Below, piece after piece: positions 15,238-22,846 of a stretch of 34,914 nucleotides of DNA. Each line of letters opens with the position of its first letter. The first letter of the stretch is position 1. The translations under genes and the position numbers were made by a program. The stretch lies in NCBI GenBank assembly GCA_029237735.1, contig JAQZBU010000070.1, positions 1 to 34,914 of the forward strand, written 5' to 3'. This DNA is from Ramlibacter sp. (GTDB lineage Bacteria > Pseudomonadota > Gammaproteobacteria > Burkholderiales > Burkholderiaceae_C). The notes under the pieces are model-generated. The model was not told where the DNA came from and did not search any database. It was given only the letters and a program-made list of their open reading frames with translations.

Positions 15238-15837
15238 TTACCTGCTCGCCGGCTTGGCGGGCGCGCGCGGCGCCGCAGCCGCTGCGGGCGGGGGATTGGT
15301 CACACCCAGGCGCTTGGCGACCGTCTGCTCCAGCGAACGGACTTTGGGCTCCACGGTCGCGCGCGTGTCGGTGACGAGCTTCTCCACCAGCACCTTCTGC
15401 ATGTCTTCGCCCATTCGCTGGAATTTGGAGAACACCGGCGACTCGAGCATGGCAACCACCTGCTTGAGTTCATCCTCGGTGAACTTCTCTTCCAGCAAAG
15501 TCCCGATGCTCGTGGGGCCCAACTTCACTGCACGGGCCTGCACCAGCGGAACGGTCTCGTCCAGGTACTTCTGGACATCGGCCTGTATCTCCTTGGCCAC
15601 GGCATCCTGCTTGTCCTTGGCCACGCGGCTGGGCAACGCACTGCCCGCGTTGCCGAGCAATTCGAGTGCAGGCTGCTCCACCAGTGAGCGGGCCATGCCT
15701 TCGATGCTGGGTTGTTGCAGCTTGAGGATGCGCACGACGAGGTCTTTCTTCGCGGGTGTCGAGGGCGTGGACTGGGCTTGCACTGCGGTAGCAGCGGCGA
15801 GCGCGAGTGTGACGATGAGAATGGATTTCTTGAACAT
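15238..15837 (-). CDS. DUF2059-family exported protein
   Basis: 199 residues with a Sec signal peptide (MFKKSILIVTLALAAATAVQ, cleavage after AQA-like AVQA). The mature part is helical, with EEKFTEDELKQVVAMLESPV followed by FSKFQRMGEDM, the signature of DUF2059, and ends in an Ala/Pro-rich tail (PPPAAAAAPRAPAKPASR) of the kind that spans periplasm or is flexible. Probably periplasmic; function unknown. It converges on the DUF3606 gene with 13 bp between stops, and its start is 18 bp... downstream of the stop of rsgA, so rsgA and this gene could be cotranscribed. Confidence 0.85.
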   Translation of the reverse strand: MFKKSILIVTLALAAATAVQAQSTPSTPAKKDLVVRILKLQQPSIEGMARSLVEQPALELLGNAGSALPSRVAKDKQDAVAKEIQADVQKYLDETVPLVQARAVKLGPTSIGTLLEEKFTEDELKQVVAMLESPVFSKFQRMGEDMQKVLVEKLVTDTRATVEPKVRSLEQTVAKRLGVTNPPPAAAAAPRAPAKPASR

Positions 15838-15855
15838 GCGGCATCTTAACCGTCG

Positions 15856-16926
15856 TCAATTGCGCTTTTCCCGCGCGCGGACGGCCCCCGCCTTGCGCAG
15901 GCTTTTCCATTTTTGGCGCAGGGCAATGCGCTCCAGCGGGGTCTGGTAGCTACGCTGCGCATCTCGCAACAATTTGTGATAGTTGAGAAGGCGGTCCTCG
16001 GCGACGTTTGCCCGCACCGCGCAGCCCGGTTCGCTCTCGTGACGGCAGTCCCTGAACTGGCAGCGCGACGCGAAGGCTTCGATGTCCTCGAAAGTCGCCG
16101 CCAGCGCTTCTTGGTCCGCATCCGCGCGCCAGGTGCGCAGACCGGGCGTGTCCACGATACAGGCTCCGCCGGGGCACTGGTGCAATGAGCGTGAGGTTGT
16201 TGTGTGCCGCCCGCGGCCGTCGCCATGGCGCACGCCGCCCGTGAGTTGCAGCGGCGCACGCATGAGCGTGTTGGTCAGCGTCGATTTTCCCGCGCCCGAC
16301 GAGCCGAGCAGCACCAGCGTCTGGCCTTCCGTCAGCCAGGGCGCGATCGCCACGCAGGCCCGCTCGCAAAGGGCATTCACGGAGACGATGGGCACCGTGG
16401 CCGGCAGCCGGTGGCGCAACTGGAGCTCGCGCCCTTCCACGTCCATCCCGATGTCCGCCTTGGTGAGGACGACAACAGGGGCTACGCCACTGGCCTGCAC
16501 CATGGCGATGTAGCGCTCCATGCGGCGCGGGTTGAAGTCGCTGTCCAACCCCATTACCAGCAAGGCGGTGTCGATGTTGCTGGCCAGCGGCTGACGACGG
16601 CCGTCATTTGCACGCCGCGCGATCTGTGTCACGGGGGGAAGGCGGGCGACAATCCAGCGTTGGTCGTTCGCGTGTGTTTCCACCAGCACCCAGTCGCCCA
16701 CGGTGAGGGCGGATTCTTCCGCCTGCACGATGTGCAGCAACCGCGGCAACGCCCGGGCGCGGTGTTCCTCCTGGCCGTCATGCAGGCCAAACCAGTCCCG
16801 CTGCGCCTCGACGATGCGCATCAGCCGCGCATGCGCGGGGGGATCCTCCTTCAATGCATAGAGTTGATTGGCGATGTACTGCGTCAAACCGATGGGACGC
16901 AGCTTCTCGAAATGAATGTCGATCAT
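15856..16926 (-). CDS. rsgA: Ribosome small-subunit-dependent GTPase A (RsgA-type)
   Basis: 356 residues, full length for RsgA/YjeQ. It shows the circularly permuted GTPase order: G4 as TKAD (155-158), then G1 GSSGAGKST (208-216), G2 region RHTTTS and G3 DTPG (259-262). The C-terminal zinc knuckle is C289, C294, H296 and C302. An N-terminal OB-like domain includes VGDWVLV. RsgA assists late 30S subunit maturation and is activated by the ribosome. The N-terminus (MIDIHFEKLRPIGLTQYIAN) differs from the short canonical betaproteobacterial RsgA, so this may be a second paralogue (inference). The leader carries large inverted repeats and a 12-codon ORF, described separately. Confidence 0.92.
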   Translation of the reverse strand: MIDIHFEKLRPIGLTQYIANQLYALKEDPPAHARLMRIVEAQRDWFGLHDGQEEHRARALPRLLHIVQAEESALTVGDWVLVETHANDQRWIVARLPPVTQIARRANDGRRQPLASNIDTALLVMGLDSDFNPRRMERYIAMVQASGVAPVVVLTKADIGMDVEGRELQLRHRLPATVPIVSVNALCERACVAIAPWLTEGQTLVLLGSSGAGKSTLTNTLMRAPLQLTGGVRHGDGRGRHTTTSRSLHQCPGGACIVDTPGLRTWRADADQEALAATFEDIEAFASRCQFRDCRHESEPGCAVRANVAEDRLLNYHKLLRDAQRSYQTPLERIALRQKWKSLRKAGAVRAREKRN

Positions 16927-16934
16927 GGTCTTGA

Positions 16935-17057
16935 GTCATCCAGGTCTTCGCCCGCGCGTGCGCGGGCATCAGCCGGGGCGCGGATGCGCGCACGGCACGA
17001 ATTGAAAACGGAAGGTCGGCCGCGACGAACGCGGGCGAATCAACTGACCTGGATGAC
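16935..17057. repeat. Long inverted repeat in the rsgA leader
   Basis: GTCATCCAGGTC (16935-16946) plus TTCGCCCGCG (16947-16956) recur as reverse complements at 17046-17057 and 17030-17039, with six unpaired bases (17040-17045) in the right arm: 22 perfect pairs. In the rsgA mRNA this stem would end 8 nt before the ATG. Inside the left arm begins a second, competing hairpin GCCCGCGC-GT-GCGCGGGC (16950-16967). The two structures cannot form together, as in attenuators. Confidence 0.75.
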
Positions 17058-17079
17058 AGGAAAGTGAGCGCGGAAGGGC

Positions 17080-17118
17080 TCAGGCAGCCGACAGGAGGGC
17101 AAGGGCGAATCTATCCAT
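17080..17118 (-). CDS. Possible 12-codon leader ORF upstream of rsgA
   Basis: MDRFALALLSAA followed by TGA, with a good ribosome site (CAGGAGA) nine bases upstream. It ends 23 bp before the long inverted repeat in the rsgA leader. Position and size recall attenuation leader peptides, but no run of one amino acid that would sense a particular aminoacyl-tRNA is present. Translation is unproven; the ORF may be chance. Confidence 0.3.
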   Translation of the reverse strand: MDRFALALLSAA

Positions 17119-17185
17119 GGCATGTCTCCTGTGGTTGGTTGGGAAGGGCTGGAGTGTGCCAGCGGCCACTGGGTCGGTCAAGTGC

Positions 17186-17208
17186 AAAAAAGGCCCCGGA
17201 TGGGGCCT
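17186..17208 (-). terminator. Rho-independent terminator after the lipoprotein gene
   Basis: On the minus strand AGGCCCC-ATCC-GGGGCCT forms a perfect 7-bp stem followed by a run of U (17191 down to 17186). It lies 12 bp after the stop of the lipoprotein gene and separates it from the rsgA leader. Confidence 0.9.
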
Positions 17209-17220
17209 AGAAGGAATGGC

Positions 17221-17559
17221 TCAACGTCGGCGCGGATCGCCCGGATATGCGTCGCGGCGATTGGAGACGCCGTCGCCGTCACGGTCGCGGTCATAGCGAT
17301 TGGGCACACCGTCGCGGTCGAGGTCGCGCGTTCCGCGGTGGTACCGGGTACCTCCATGGCTGTAGCGTTGCTCGACGACGACGCCCGCGCCATAGCCGTA
17401 ATAGGGCGAGCCGTACGGGGTGCCGTAGTACGAGCCGCCATAGTACGGCGAGTTGTCGTAGTAGACGCCGCCGGCGCCATACGTTCCGCCGCCGTAGCCG
17501 ACGCAGCCGGTCAACGTCAGCAGCCCGACGGCCGCCAGGGGCAACATGAGCTTTTTCAT
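17221..17559 (-). CDS. Small lipoprotein with calcium-binding thrombospondin type 3-like repeats
   Basis: 112 residues. The signal peptide ends in a lipobox (LTLTGC), so the mature protein starts with an acylated cysteine and is membrane anchored. The middle is rich in Gly and Tyr (YYDNSPYYGGSYYGTPYGSP), and the C-terminus carries aspartate repeats DLDRDGVPNRYDRDRDGDGV ending SNRRDAYP, the calcium-binding pattern of thrombospondin type 3 repeats. Similar Gly/Tyr-rich lipoproteins are common in Burkholderiales with no known role. AAGGAC serves as ribosome site, and a strong terminator follows. The next gene upstream on the same strand is 113 bp away. Confidence 0.82.
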   Translation of the reverse strand: MKKLMLPLAAVGLLTLTGCVGYGGGTYGAGGVYYDNSPYYGGSYYGTPYGSPYYGYGAGVVVEQRYSHGGTRYHRGTRDLDRDGVPNRYDRDRDGDGVSNRRDAYPGDPRRR

Positions 17560-17639
17560 GGAGTGTCCTTTCTGGCGCGGGCGCAGCGGCCCGCATAGGT
17601 CGATTGGGCGCGCGGCGCGTATCGGCTGGGTGTCCGGGC

Positions 17640-17649
17640 CGTGTACACG
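17640..17649. promoter_or_regulatory. 10-bp palindrome upstream of the lipoprotein gene
   Basis: CGTGTACACG is a perfect palindrome 81 bp upstream of the lipoprotein ATG, in the 113-bp gap between two minus-strand genes. It may be a regulator site, but 10-bp palindromes occur by chance in DNA of this composition. Confidence 0.2.
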
Positions 17650-17672
17650 CGTTACCGGTTGTGCTGCGCCCT

Positions 17673-18152
17673 TCACGGGCAACTCGCCAGGCCGCCTTGA
17701 ACGGTACAGGGACCTCGCGGGCCCATCAGCAGCGGCCCCATGTTGTTGAGCCGCCGGCCTTCGCTGTCCCAGCATCCGGCGGGGTCGCACGTGGTGATGA
17801 CGGTCGGGCGGGGGATGGGAACTGGCGGCGGTGGGGCCACCATTCCCGGCAGTGGCGGGGCCGGGGGCAGGGCGGTGATGACAGGCGGCCGCACGACTTG
17901 CGGTGGATCGGGCGCGCCCGACCGCCGGGCGTTGCCCTCGCTGCGCCCGAGGCATGCGGTGGCGGCGAAGCGGCGCGCCGATGCCACGCGTTGCGCCCTC
18001 GCGGCGCCCTCGGTCTTCTCTTCCACGCGGCGTTCGAGCTCATCGAGGGCCGCCTTGCATTCCGGAGATTTCAGGGGATCGCCTCCCTGCGCCCACACCC
18101 CATTGGCGGTGCAGACAAAAAGCGCCAGGGCAGTGATCAAGCGGGGCCTCAT
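17673..18152 (-). CDS. Hypothetical exported proline-rich protein
   Basis: 159 residues with signal peptide MRPRLITALALFVCTANGVW, cleavage near WAQ. The mature N-terminal half is helical with several charged residues and two cysteines (SPECKAALDELERRVEEKTE, ATACLGRSEG), the middle is proline-rich (VVRPPVITALPPAPPLPGMV, APPPPVPIPRP), and the end has two pairs of cysteines (TTCDPAGCWDSEG, GPCTVQGGLASCP), suggesting disulfides in the periplasm. No family beyond a general secreted Burkholderiales protein is recognised. It is divergent to the 74-residue gene on the plus strand, with 104 bp between starts. Confidence 0.7.
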   Translation of the reverse strand: MRPRLITALALFVCTANGVWAQGGDPLKSPECKAALDELERRVEEKTEGAARAQRVASARRFAATACLGRSEGNARRSGAPDPPQVVRPPVITALPPAPPLPGMVAPPPPVPIPRPTVITTCDPAGCWDSEGRRLNNMGPLLMGPRGPCTVQGGLASCP

Positions 18153-18196
18153 GCCAGTTGGAGCTCAAACGTGCCCATCGGTTCTCGCGGCACCGT

Positions 18197-18229
18197 CCGA
18201 CACCCCCATCGCCGATGCATGCCTATGCT
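18197..18229 (+). promoter_or_regulatory. Putative promoter motif CCGACA-N21-TATGCT
   Basis: GTCCGACA (18195-18202) is followed after 21 bp by TATGCT (18224-18229), 27 bp before the start of the 74-residue gene. It is a one-base variant of the CCTACA-N21 motif seen at 12016-12048 and 30517-30549. Confidence 0.3.
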
Positions 18230-18256
18230 GAATTGAACCCTTCCGAAAGACTTGCC

Positions 18257-18481
18257 ATGACGTCACGCCGCAGCACCAGCCCGACGCGCGCCAAGCTCGG
18301 CGACCAGCCGACGCATTCGGTGCCCGCATCCAGCGATATCGGGGAAAACAGCGCCAGCGAACTCATCGAGTCGCCACAGGGGCCCGATCGCGATCCGCTG
18401 GATCCGCACGATTTTGCCGACGGCGGCGGAGGTGGTGGCGCCGAGGCTTTCAGCCGCGCCCGATTGAAGAACGGCAAATAG
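18257..18481 (+). CDS. Small disordered hypothetical protein, 74 residues
   Basis: MTSRRSTSPTRAKLGDQPTH begins a hydrophilic sequence without hydrophobic core. The second half is acidic and glycine-rich (GPDRDPLDPHDFADGGGGGG), ending with a short basic tail. It is probably intrinsically disordered. The coding frame extends 33 codons upstream, but the ATG at 18257 gives a better spaced promoter; the ribosome site is weak. It converges with the next minus-strand small gene, with 10 bp between stops. Function unknown. Confidence 0.55.
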   Translation: MTSRRSTSPTRAKLGDQPTHSVPASSDIGENSASELIESPQGPDRDPLDPHDFADGGGGGGAEAFSRARLKNGK

Positions 18482-18491
18482 GCCTGCCTCG

Positions 18492-18764
18492 TCAGGGCTT
18501 GCCCGCGTCCTTGTCCTTGACGAAACCAGCGGCGTTGATGTCCTTGCCGGGCTTGGCAGGCGCGTCTTTGTCCTGATCCTCGCGGGCAGCGCCGCCCTTG
18601 GGTTCACGTTGCGCGGGGCGTTGGGAGGCCACACCGCGGTCTGCGCGGTCGCGCGGCGTGCCATCGGCGCCGATGTCATCTGGCATGCCTTCGGGCACGC
18701 CTGGTTGCGCCTCCATGCGCATGTGGTCGGCATTGGCCGCTTCGGTGCTGAATCGGATGGGCAT
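18492..18764 (-). CDS. Small disordered hydrophilic protein, 90 residues
   Basis: MPIRFSTEAANADHMRMEAQ starts a protein made almost only of charged residues, Pro, Gly and Ala (GVPEGMPDDIGADGTPRDRA, KDAPAKPGKDINAAGFVKDKDAGKP in parts), which predicts a disordered, hydrophilin-like protein. The ATG at 18764 has GAGGA upstream. A TCCTACA motif on the same strand (18839-18845) lies about 75 bp upstream of the start. Function unknown; relation to desiccation or osmotic stress is speculation based on composition. Confidence 0.65.
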   Translation of the reverse strand: MPIRFSTEAANADHMRMEAQPGVPEGMPDDIGADGTPRDRADRGVASQRPAQREPKGGAAREDQDKDAPAKPGKDINAAGFVKDKDAGKP

Positions 18765-18888
18765 GATGGTCCTCAAAGTCGGAAGGGCAGGGCACTGCGC
18801 CCCATGAGCTCACTATGCGCGCCCGCCGCAGGCCGCGCTGTAGGACGGAACCTTATGCGCCAGCCCATGGCTTGCGCGATGATCGGGC

Positions 18889-19710
18889 ATGAAGATCGCA
18901 ACCTTCAATGTCAACGGGATCAAGACGCGGCTGCCGAATCTGCTTGAATGGCTCGAGCGTGAACAGCCCGACGTCGCCTGCCTGCAGGAACTCAAGGCAC
19001 TGGACGGCATGTTCCCCCACGAGGCGCTGCTTGCGGCCGGCTATCACTCCCTCTGGAAAGGGCAGCGCTCGTGGAATGGCGTGGCCATCCTGGCGCGCGG
19101 TATGCAGCCCGTCGAAGTGCGTCGAGAGCTGCCCGGCGATCCGCTGGACGAGCACAGCCGCTACCTGGAGGCCGCCGTCGACGGCGTCATCGTGGCCTGC
19201 CTCTACCTGCCCAACGGCAACCCGCAGCCGGGGCCGAAGTTCGACTACAAGCTGGCGTGGTTCGAGCGGCTCATCGCGCACGCCGCGGCCTTGTACAAAT
19301 CGGGGCATCCCGTGGTGATGGCTGGCGACTACAACGTGGTGCCCACCGACTTCGATATCTACAACCCACGCTCCTGGCGGAAGGACGCGCTGCTGCAGCC
19401 CGAGAGCCGCGAGTGCTACCAACGACTGCTGAAGCAAGGCTGGATTGACTCGATCCGGCACCTCTACCCCGACAAGGCGATCTTCACTTTCTGGGATTAC
19501 TTCCGCAAGCACTGGGATCGCGACGCGGGCCTGCGAATCGACCACCTGCTGCTGAACGCCGAGCTCGCGCCATGCCTGCTGGACGCCGGCGTCGACCGCT
19601 GGGTACGCGGGCAGGACAAGGCGAGTGACCACGCGCCGGCCTGGATCGCGCTGGATTTGTGCAGGCTCGGCAAGAAGCACGCGGCCAAACGCAAGAAAGC
19701 TGCGAAGTGA
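18889..19710 (+). CDS. xth: Exodeoxyribonuclease III / AP endonuclease (XthA family)
   Basis: 273 residues. The exonuclease III signatures are all present: MKIATFNVNGIKTRLPNLLE at the N-terminus, metal-binding E34 in CLQELK, the GDYNVVPTDFDIYNP active-site loop, and the terminal DKASDHAPAW with catalytic D-H. The enzyme acts in base-excision repair, cutting at abasic sites and removing 3' blocks. The C-terminal tail is lysine-rich (KKHAAKRKKAAK). The start ATG is the only reasonable one. It is followed after 68 bp by the decarboxylase gene, without visible terminator. Confidence 0.95.
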   Translation: MKIATFNVNGIKTRLPNLLEWLEREQPDVACLQELKALDGMFPHEALLAAGYHSLWKGQRSWNGVAILARGMQPVEVRRELPGDPLDEHSRYLEAAVDGVIVACLYLPNGNPQPGPKFDYKLAWFERLIAHAAALYKSGHPVVMAGDYNVVPTDFDIYNPRSWRKDALLQPESRECYQRLLKQGWIDSIRHLYPDKAIFTFWDYFRKHWDRDAGLRIDHLLLNAELAPCLLDAGVDRWVRGQDKASDHAPAWIALDLCRLGKKHAAKRKKAAK

Positions 19711-19778
19711 AAACAGGGCGCGCGCGTCCCTGATCCACGTCAAGGTCCTGCGCATTGCCCGCGCATAACTTCGGGCGG

Positions 19779-21413
19779 ATGAACCTCGCCCAAAGACTCC
19801 TCCAAGCCCTGCAGCGCCGCGGCGCGACCGAAGTGTTCGGCATCCCCGGCGACTTCGCCTTGCCGCTCTTCCGTGAGATCGAACGCAGCCGGATGCTGCC
19901 GCTCTACACCTTCTCGCACGAGCCGGCCGTCGGCTTCGCGGCCGACGCCGCCACGCGCATGCGCGGCGGGCTCGGTGTGGCCGCGGTCACCTACGGCGCC
20001 GGCGCCTTCAACCTGGTGAACACCGTCGCCGGCGCCTATGCCGAGCGTGTGCCGCTGGTGGTGCTGTCGGGCGCCCCGGCCGCGCATGAAGCCGCGAGCG
20101 GCTTGCAGTTGCACCATCAGGTCAAGACACTGGATTCGCAGTGGCGCGTCTTCGAGGAACTCACGGTAGACCAGGCCCGGCTGGACGACATGAGACAGGC
20201 GCCCGCGCAGATCGCGCGCGTGCTGGACGCCGCGCTGCGCCATTCGCGGCCGGTATACCTCGAAGTGCCGAGAGACATGCCGCAGCGGCCGTGCGAGGAG
20301 GTCCCGATGACGGCCGAACCGGCGCCCGATGCGCAAGCCCTGGCCGCATGCGCGGACGAATTGCTGCAGCGCCTGCGCAATGCCAAGCGACCGGTGCTGA
20401 TGGTGGGCGTGGAGGTGCGCCGCTTCGACCTCGAAACGCGCGTGGCCGAGCTGGCACAGCGCCTGGCGATTCCCGTGGTCACGAGCTTCATGGGGCGTGG
20501 CCTGCTCACGGGACAGAACGTCCCGCTGCTCGGCACCTACCTGGGTTTGGCCGGCAACGGCGAGGTGGCGGAGGCGGTCGAGCAATCCGACGGCTTGCTG
20601 CTGCTCGGGGTGATCGTGTCCGACACCAACTTTGCGGTCTCGGGCAAGCGCATTGACCTGCGCTTCGCGATCCAGGCGCTTGACGGCAAAGTGGTGATGG
20701 GCCATCACGTCTATCCTGATGTGGGCCTGTCGCGGCTGGTGGATGCGCTGCTGGAGCGCGTGCCGTCCCGGCGCGATGCACCCGGTCCGCAGCCGCTCCC
20801 GCCGCTGCTGCGCGATGAAGATCATGCAGTCGTCGAAGACGCTCGCGTGGTGCCCGCGGACATCGCGCACGCGGTCAACAACCTCATGCACAGGCGCGGG
20901 CCCATTCCGCTGGCCTGCGACGTCGGAGATTGCCTCTTTACGGCGATGGACATCGACCCCACCGCGCTGATCGCGCCGGGCTACTACGCAAGCATGGGTT
21001 ACGGCGTGCCCGCGGGCCTGGGCTTGCAGGCCGCCACCGGGCGCCGGCCGATCATTCTCGTGGGCGACGGCGCGTTCCAGATGACGGGCTGGGAACTGGG
21101 CAACGCCCAGCGCTACGGTTGGGACCCGGTGGTGATCGTCTTCAACAACGCGGGCTGGGAGATGCTGCGCGCGTTCGAGCCGGAGGCCGCCTTCAACGAC
21201 CTGGGCCTGTGGGACTTCGCCTCGATGGCCGCGGGCATGGGTGGTGACGGGCATCTCGTGCGCACATGCGGCGAGCTCGATCGCGCGCTGGCGAAAGCAT
21301 GGGCCACGCGGGGCCGCTTCCAGCTCATCGACGTGCGCATCGCTCAGGGCGAACGCTCGCCCACGCTCGGGCGCTTCGTGAACGCCGTCAAGCGACTGTC
21401 AGGAGGCGGCTGA
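19779..21413 (+). CDS. Thiamine-diphosphate 2-keto-acid decarboxylase (phenylpyruvate/indolepyruvate decarboxylase type)
   Basis: 544 residues with the three ThDP domains in order: PYR (about 1-170), central (about 185-335) and PP (about 355-540). The full decarboxylase catalytic set is visible: D25 in GIPGDF, E48 in FSHEP, the histidine pair H112-H113 in LHHQ, and E439 in TGWELGN. The ThDP/Mg motif runs from GDG (429-431) to NN (456-457). These residues distinguish it from acetolactate synthases. The likely reaction is decarboxylation of phenylpyruvate, indolepyruvate or a similar 2-keto acid to an aldehyde, which an aldehyde dehydrogenase could oxidise; indole-3-acetate production is possible but unproven. 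Start at MNLAQRLLQAL; the upstream in-frame start would be TTG. Confidence 0.88.
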   Translation: MNLAQRLLQALQRRGATEVFGIPGDFALPLFREIERSRMLPLYTFSHEPAVGFAADAATRMRGGLGVAAVTYGAGAFNLVNTVAGAYAERVPLVVLSGAPAAHEAASGLQLHHQVKTLDSQWRVFEELTVDQARLDDMRQAPAQIARVLDAALRHSRPVYLEVPRDMPQRPCEEVPMTAEPAPDAQALAACADELLQRLRNAKRPVLMVGVEVRRFDLETRVAELAQRLAIPVVTSFMGRGLLTGQNVPLLGTYLGLAGNGEVAEAVEQSDGLLLLGVIVSDTNFAVSGKRIDLRFAIQALDGKVVMGHHVYPDVGLSRLVDALLERVPSRRDAPGPQPLPPLLRDEDHAVVEDARVVPADIAHAVNNLMHRRGPIPLACDVGDCLFTAMDIDPTALIAPGYYASMGYGVPAGLGLQAATGRRPIILVGDGAFQMTGWELGNAQRYGWDPVVIVFNNAGWEMLRAFEPEAAFNDLGLWDFASMAAGMGGDGHLVRTCGELDRALAKAWATRGRFQLIDVRIAQGERSPTLGRFVNAVKRLSGGG

Positions 21414-21456
21414 ACGGCATTGCGCCGAACGCACTGCCACGGTAGGCTCGCTTGCC

Positions 21457-22197
21457 ATGACCTACCAGTTGCACTACTGGCCCAACATCCAGGGCCGCGG
21501 CGAGTTCATCCGGCTCGCGCTGGAAGCGGCCGGCGCGCCCTACGTCGACGTCGCACGCGGCGACGAAGCGGCGGGGCAGGGCATGGGTGCGATGGCGCGC
21601 TACCTGGAAGACGAATCGGTGGCCCGGCCGCCCTTCGCCTGCCCGTTCCTCGTGGACGGCAAACGCGTGATCGGGCAGACTCCCGCCATCTTGCTGTATC
21701 TCGCCCCGCGGCTAGGCCTCGTCGGGGCCAGCGAGGACCAGCGGCTGTGGACGCACCAGATCCAGCTGACGATCGCCGATTTCATCGTCGAAGTGCATGA
21801 CATCCATCATCCCTTGGGCGTGACCCTGTACTACGAGGACCAGAAGCCCGAGGCGTTGCGGCGGGCTGCGGAGTTCCGCAAGCACCGCCTTTCGAAGTTT
21901 CTCGCGTGGTTCGAGGCGATCATCACGCGCAATCCCGGCAACAAGGCAGGGCGCGCACCGCACCTCGTCGGGGCGAAGCTGAGTTACGCGGACCTGTCGC
22001 TCTTCCAGGTCGTTGAAGGCCTGACCTACGCCATCCCCAAGGCAGCCGGCAAGGCTCTGAAGAAAACGCCGGGCGTCGTCGCTGTGCATGAAGGCGTGGC
22101 GCGCCACAAGCGTGTCGCGGCATATCTCGCGAGCGAGCGTCGATTGCCGTTCAATAAGGAAGGGATCTTCCGGCATTACCCGGAGCTCGACGGTTAG
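21457..22197 (+). CDS. Glutathione S-transferase-family protein
   Basis: 246 residues. The N-terminal thioredoxin-like domain has LHYWPNIQGRGEFIRLALEA, with a tyrosine near the usual catalytic position, the cis-proline segment FACPFLVDGKRVIGQTPAIL and the GSH-contacting QTPAI turn. The C-terminal all-helical domain contains GAKLSYADLSLFQVVEGL, the conserved GST N-capping/hydrophobic-staple region. The sequence is closest in style to sigma/alpha-like bacterial GSTs. It follows the decarboxylase by 43 bp on the same strand, so cotranscription is possible. Substrate unknown. Confidence 0.87.
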   Translation: MTYQLHYWPNIQGRGEFIRLALEAAGAPYVDVARGDEAAGQGMGAMARYLEDESVARPPFACPFLVDGKRVIGQTPAILLYLAPRLGLVGASEDQRLWTHQIQLTIADFIVEVHDIHHPLGVTLYYEDQKPEALRRAAEFRKHRLSKFLAWFEAIITRNPGNKAGRAPHLVGAKLSYADLSLFQVVEGLTYAIPKAAGKALKKTPGVVAVHEGVARHKRVAAYLASERRLPFNKEGIFRHYPELDG

Positions 22198-22208
22198 CGT
22201 GCGCGGCG

Positions 22209-22766
22209 TCAGCCCGCGAACCCGCCGTCGTCCAGGAACCGCTGCTCCTCGGGCGTGGTCGCGCGGCCCAGCAGGGCGTTGCGGTGCGGAAAGCGCCCGA
22301 ATTTCTCGATGATGTCCCTGTGCATGATGGCGTAACGCAGGGGTTCGTCGCCCAAAGCGCGCGTGAGCTCCACACCGATGTCCTGGTCCGCCAGCTGTTC
22401 CGAGTGCATGAACGGCAGGTAGAAGAAGTTGCGAAGGTCGGCATCGACCTGCGCATCGAATCCGGTGCGCAGTGCCTGCCGTGCGATGTCACGTGCTTTG
22501 GCGTCGCTCTCGAACATGCGCGGCGTGGCGCGAAAGGCGTTGCGGGGGAACTGGTCCAGCAGGATCAACAAGGCAAGGGCCCCGTGCGCATCGCCGGCCC
22601 AGGCGTCGAGCTCGCCGCGCTGCGCGGCTTCGTGCGCGGTAAGGAATCGGTTGCGGAACTGCTCGTCGAATGCGGCGTCCTTGCGAAACCAACGGGAAGG
22701 ACCCGCGTCTCGCCAGAACCCCAGGACATCTTCCGGGCGCGCGTTCAGGAGAGAGGAGGTGGGCAT
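22209..22766 (-). CDS. DUF924-family protein
   Basis: 185 residues, the normal family size. Typical DUF924 features: VLGFWRDAGPSRWFRKDAAF at the N-terminus, DAHGALALLILLDQFPRNAF in the middle, FFYLPFMHSEQLADQD, and IIEKFGRFPHRNALLGR near the end. The protein is all-helical with TPR-like appearance; function is unknown. The gene converges on the GST gene with 11 bp between stops. Ribosome site weak. Confidence 0.92.
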   Translation of the reverse strand: MPTSSLLNARPEDVLGFWRDAGPSRWFRKDAAFDEQFRNRFLTAHEAAQRGELDAWAGDAHGALALLILLDQFPRNAFRATPRMFESDAKARDIARQALRTGFDAQVDADLRNFFYLPFMHSEQLADQDIGVELTRALGDEPLRYAIMHRDIIEKFGRFPHRNALLGRATTPEEQRFLDDGGFAG

Positions 22767-22796
22767 CAGGTGATTGTGCAGCGGCCCGCGCCAACG

Positions 22797-22820
22797 AAAA
22801 AAAGCGGGGCAAAGCCCCGC
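22797..22820 (-). terminator. Rho-independent terminator after the Gln/Gly/Ser-rich gene
   Basis: On the minus strand GCGGGGC-TTT-GCCCCGC forms a perfect 7-bp stem followed by seven U (22803 down to 22797). It separates the Gln/Gly/Ser-rich gene from the DUF924 gene, which begins 30 bp further on. Confidence 0.92.
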
Positions 22821-22846
22821 CTCGTGCGGCTCGCGGATTGACCCGC

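Noticed and set aside
16935..17057. Miniature transposon or transposon end in the rsgA leader
   Set aside because: The inverted repeat has an internal 6-base bulge, no flanking target duplication was seen and no other copy occurs in the window; RNA structure is the better reading.
19740..21254. 504-codon minus-strand frame
   Set aside because: Antisense of the ThDP decarboxylase, whose cofactor and catalytic residues all lie on the plus strand.
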